Shown here piece by piece: positions 62,147-64,000 of a stretch of DNA of 64,000 nucleotides. The translations under genes and the position numbers were made by a program. The DNA comes from Prevotella communis. GTDB lineage: Bacteria; Bacteroidota; Bacteroidia; Bacteroidales; Bacteroidaceae. Below the pieces are notes generated by a model. It saw nothing but the letters and a program-made list of their open reading frames with translations, ran no database searches and was not told where the DNA came from. The stretch spans positions 3,224,001 through 3,288,000 of the forward strand of contig NZ_CP091792.1 in NCBI RefSeq assembly GCF_022024115.1, written 5' to 3'. Numbering within the stretch: the stretch's first letter is position 1; each line of letters begins with the position of its first letter.

Positions 62147-63267
62147 AAAGTATAGATCGTCTGACTGTAAAATATCACAATGGGGTCGTTGGCATATTAT
62201 CGCTGACACCCGATGATAAATTCTGTGCTTTCGAATACGACAAAAGCTGGTTGGCTGATGGTTTCAGCATCTCGCCACTCGAACTACCCCTACATCAAGG
62301 ACTATTCATCGCCAAGCCACAGCCTTTCTATGGCAACTTCGGCATTTTCGAGGATAGTCTGCCTGATGGTTATGGGCGCTATCTGCTCCACAAAGCTTTA
62401 ATGCGTGAGGGCATCAACGACACTAACCTTTCCTCACTTGACAGGCTAAGCCTCGTAGGAAATGGTGGCATGGGGGCGCTCACCTATCATCCTGAAACGC
62501 ATATTCAATTAAGCAACGGTGCGACAGATTTGGACATGCTGCAACAGAAGGCTCTTGAAGTCCTGAAAGAACAGCAAGACACTGACGCAGGATTACTACT
62601 TTATAATAGCGGTAATAGTGGAGGCGCACGGCCCAAAGCCATCTTCCATGATGAAGAAGGACATTGGCTGGTAAAATTCCGCCACACCTACGACCCCAAG
62701 GATATAGGCCAGCAGGAATTCCATTATAACGAGGTAGCAAAACATTGTGGCATCAAAGTTCCAGATTTCAAACTGATGAACGGACGCTATTTCGCTTCAC
62801 GTCGCTTTGATATCAACGAAGACGGACAGCGTATTCATACTGCAACTGCAGGGGCATTACTCTGTTTGTCGCTGGCCAATCCTGTTCTTGACTATAGCAA
62901 CCTCCTGGCATTAACTGGCTATTTAACCCAAAGCAGCAAGGAAGTTGAGGAGATGTTCCGTCGTATGGTGTTCAACTATCTGACTGAGAATAAAGACGAC
63001 CACTGCAAGAACTTTAGTTTCTTAGTCATCCAGGAACCTACAGGTCGTTATGTCTGGCATCTTGCTCCAGCCTATGACCTGACGCTCTGCACAGAAGGTT
63101 ATAACGGTGAACACGCTACATCAGTCAACGGAACAGGCGATCCCACCTTAGCAGATATGATTGCCGTAGGAACAAAGATTAAGATGAGAGAAGAGCGATG
63201 CCGAGAAATCTTCGAAGAAGTAGAAGCTGGCTGTGGTGACCTTTTGCTTCATCGCATAAAGAAATAA
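62143..63267 (+). CDS. hipA: HipA-type serine/threonine kinase toxin
   Basis: The protein has 374 residues. The N-terminal HipA domain (VGILSLTPDDKFCAFEYDKSW, FGIFEDSLPDGYGRYLL) is followed by the kinase core. The glycine-rich loop is SGGARPKAIF, the nucleotide lysine is in WLVKFRHTYD, the catalytic D285 and N290 are in DDHCKNFSF, and the metal-binding D312 is in PAYDLTLC. All key residues are intact, so it should be active. Kinases of this type phosphorylate targets such as GltX to cause dormancy. At 374 residues it is shorter than E. coli HipA (440), common for Bacteroidetes. Confidence 0.9.
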   Translation: MKSIDRLTVKYHNGVVGILSLTPDDKFCAFEYDKSWLADGFSISPLELPLHQGLFIAKPQPFYGNFGIFEDSLPDGYGRYLLHKALMREGINDTNLSSLDRLSLVGNGGMGALTYHPETHIQLSNGATDLDMLQQKALEVLKEQQDTDAGLLLYNSGNSGGARPKAIFHDEEGHWLVKFRHTYDPKDIGQQEFHYNEVAKHCGIKVPDFKLMNGRYFASRRFDINEDGQRIHTATAGALLCLSLANPVLDYSNLLALTGYLTQSSKEVEEMFRRMVFNYLTENKDDHCKNFSFLVIQEPTGRYVWHLAPAYDLTLCTEGYNGEHATSVNGTGDPTLADMIAVGTKIKMREERCREIFEEVEAGCGDLLLHRIKK

Positions 63268-63270
63268 CAT

Positions 63271-63317
63271 GGGACAGATTTGACTCCACCCTTCTGGCAG
63301 AAAATCAAATCTGTCCC
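63271..63317. terminator. Hairpin between hipA and the DUF4468 gene
   Basis: GGGACAGATTTGA (63271-63283) pairs perfectly with TCAAATCTGTCCC (63305-63317) around a 21-base loop. It lies between convergent genes. The following T content is modest on both sides. Confidence 0.65.
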
Positions 63318-63340
63318 AATAATGATTATTCGTATTGTCT

Positions 63341-64000
63341 TTACCAGTCTTCGTCCTCGTTGCCCACGATACCATTCTTGATGGCTTCTTCCACCTTATC
63401 CATGATAGCGTTGGAATAGGCGTGGGTCATCACGAGAGCCTTTGAGCAGGTACGCTTCTTATTATCTTTCTCCACAAAAGGATAATGCTTGGCAATCTCC
63501 CACTGCTCGTCATAGAGACGGCGATCGGTATTATCGCCCTTCAGGCGCTTGCCATCACCATAGACATTCTGACGGTCTGTACGGTTGGAACTGTTGTCAA
63601 GAATGCCACCAATCCAGCCAGCAGCCTCAGCCTTGAGGATGTCATAGTTTTGTACGGTATAAGTGACACGCACACGTCCTTCCTTGATATCAATCTTGAT
63701 AACGGGCGTGATGCTCACCACATAACGGTTGAGGGTACCTGTATGATCAGCGATACCATCGATAGAAGAAGAGATGATGATGCAGCCTGCATCCTTATCA
63801 TTGAGCGTGATAGCCTGCTTGTCCTTAAAAGTTGCCGTAGCCCAGTAGTTCAGCGCCACATAAAGCTGTGACTTCGTCTTACCAGGAGCCTCGATAACCT
63901 GCTGATAAGACAGCGACTCGTTCTTATCCAGCGTCAGTTCCTTGGCCAGGTTAGCAGCAGCATCGAGCCACTTATCACCATATTTCTCTTTAGCATATTT
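63341..64000 (-). CDS. DUF4468-type protein, N-terminus beyond the right edge
   Basis: The frame is open to the right edge and stops at 63341, so the C-terminal 219 residues are present. The segments KELTLDKNESLSYQQVIEAPGKT and LYVALNYWATATF are the hallmark of DUF4468, a TBP-like-fold domain of secreted Bacteroidetes proteins. The internal methionine at 63859 is not the start. The signal peptide would lie outside the window. Its function is unknown. Confidence 0.8.
   Translation of the reverse strand, partial: KYAKEKYGDKWLDAAANLAKELTLDKNESLSYQQVIEAPGKTKSQLYVALNYWATATFKDKQAITLNDKDAGCIIISSSIDGIADHTGTLNRYVVSITPVIKIDIKEGRVRVTYTVQNYDILKAEAAGWIGGILDNSSNRTDRQNVYGDGKRLKGDNTDRRLYDEQWEIAKHYPFVEKDNKKRTCSKALVMTHAYSNAIMDKVEEAIKNGIVGNEDEDW

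Overview
The window comes from the chromosome of an anaerobic member of the Bacteroidales, most likely Prevotella or a close relative. This rests on three things: Bacteroidetes-type -7 promoter boxes (TAnnTTTG) upstream of many genes, the near absence of Shine-Dalgarno sequences, and the gene content. That content includes an ExbB-ExbD-ExbD-TonB operon ending in a PstS-like lipoprotein and a TPR protein, a PorT-like barrel, GLPGLI, DUF5723, DUF6057 and DUF4468 families, a plant/Chlamydia-type IspG, and the oxygen-sensitive NrdDG reductase. I see no insertion sequence, prophage, rRNA operon or CRISPR array.

Layout. 1-4301 (-): the N-terminal part of a very large secreted GLUG-type repeat protein that runs off the left edge. 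4520-7875: two membrane-anchored AraC-type regulators, each divergent from a minus-strand gene, plus a regulator-like 7TM protein without a DNA-binding domain and a 39-residue secreted peptide. 7963-18504: housekeeping genes (typA, tRNA-Met, START-like protein, LptF/G-type permease, ribBA, a DUF6057/PD40 lipoprotein pair, aspartate aminotransferase). 18673-24280: the TonB energy operon. 24343-27263: PorT-like barrel, a 56-residue ferredoxin and a split 5'-nucleotidase. 27501-40209: rplS, ispG-purE-PAP2, rpoN and its upstream partner, a phytase-like phosphatase, sufE-U32, an M16 peptidase and cysS. 40480-43796: a lipoprotein plus outer-membrane barrel pair. 43940-48582: tRNA-Arg, nrdDG, and kduI-kduD for pectin-derived uronates. 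48777-57510: an envelope cluster with two GLPGLI proteins, two TonB-receptor-like barrels and two small secreted proteins. 57511-58809: a 1.3-kb non-coding, repeat-rich stretch. 58810-61734: secreted thioredoxin-like genes and a deletion remnant of a third. 61805-63267: hipBA. 63341-right edge (-): a partial DUF4468 protein.

Several themes recur. Convergent gene pairs often share one bidirectional hairpin terminator. Several promoters are preceded by short simple-sequence or inverted repeats. The most unusual parts are the paired membrane-AraC loci with a shared GGTGTTaaAATTCC box, the GLPGLI/barrel cluster with its isolated 20-bp palindrome, the mosaic non-coding region at 57.6-58.8 kb, and the fused thioredoxin remnant. 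All functional statements come from motif recognition by eye; no database search was run.
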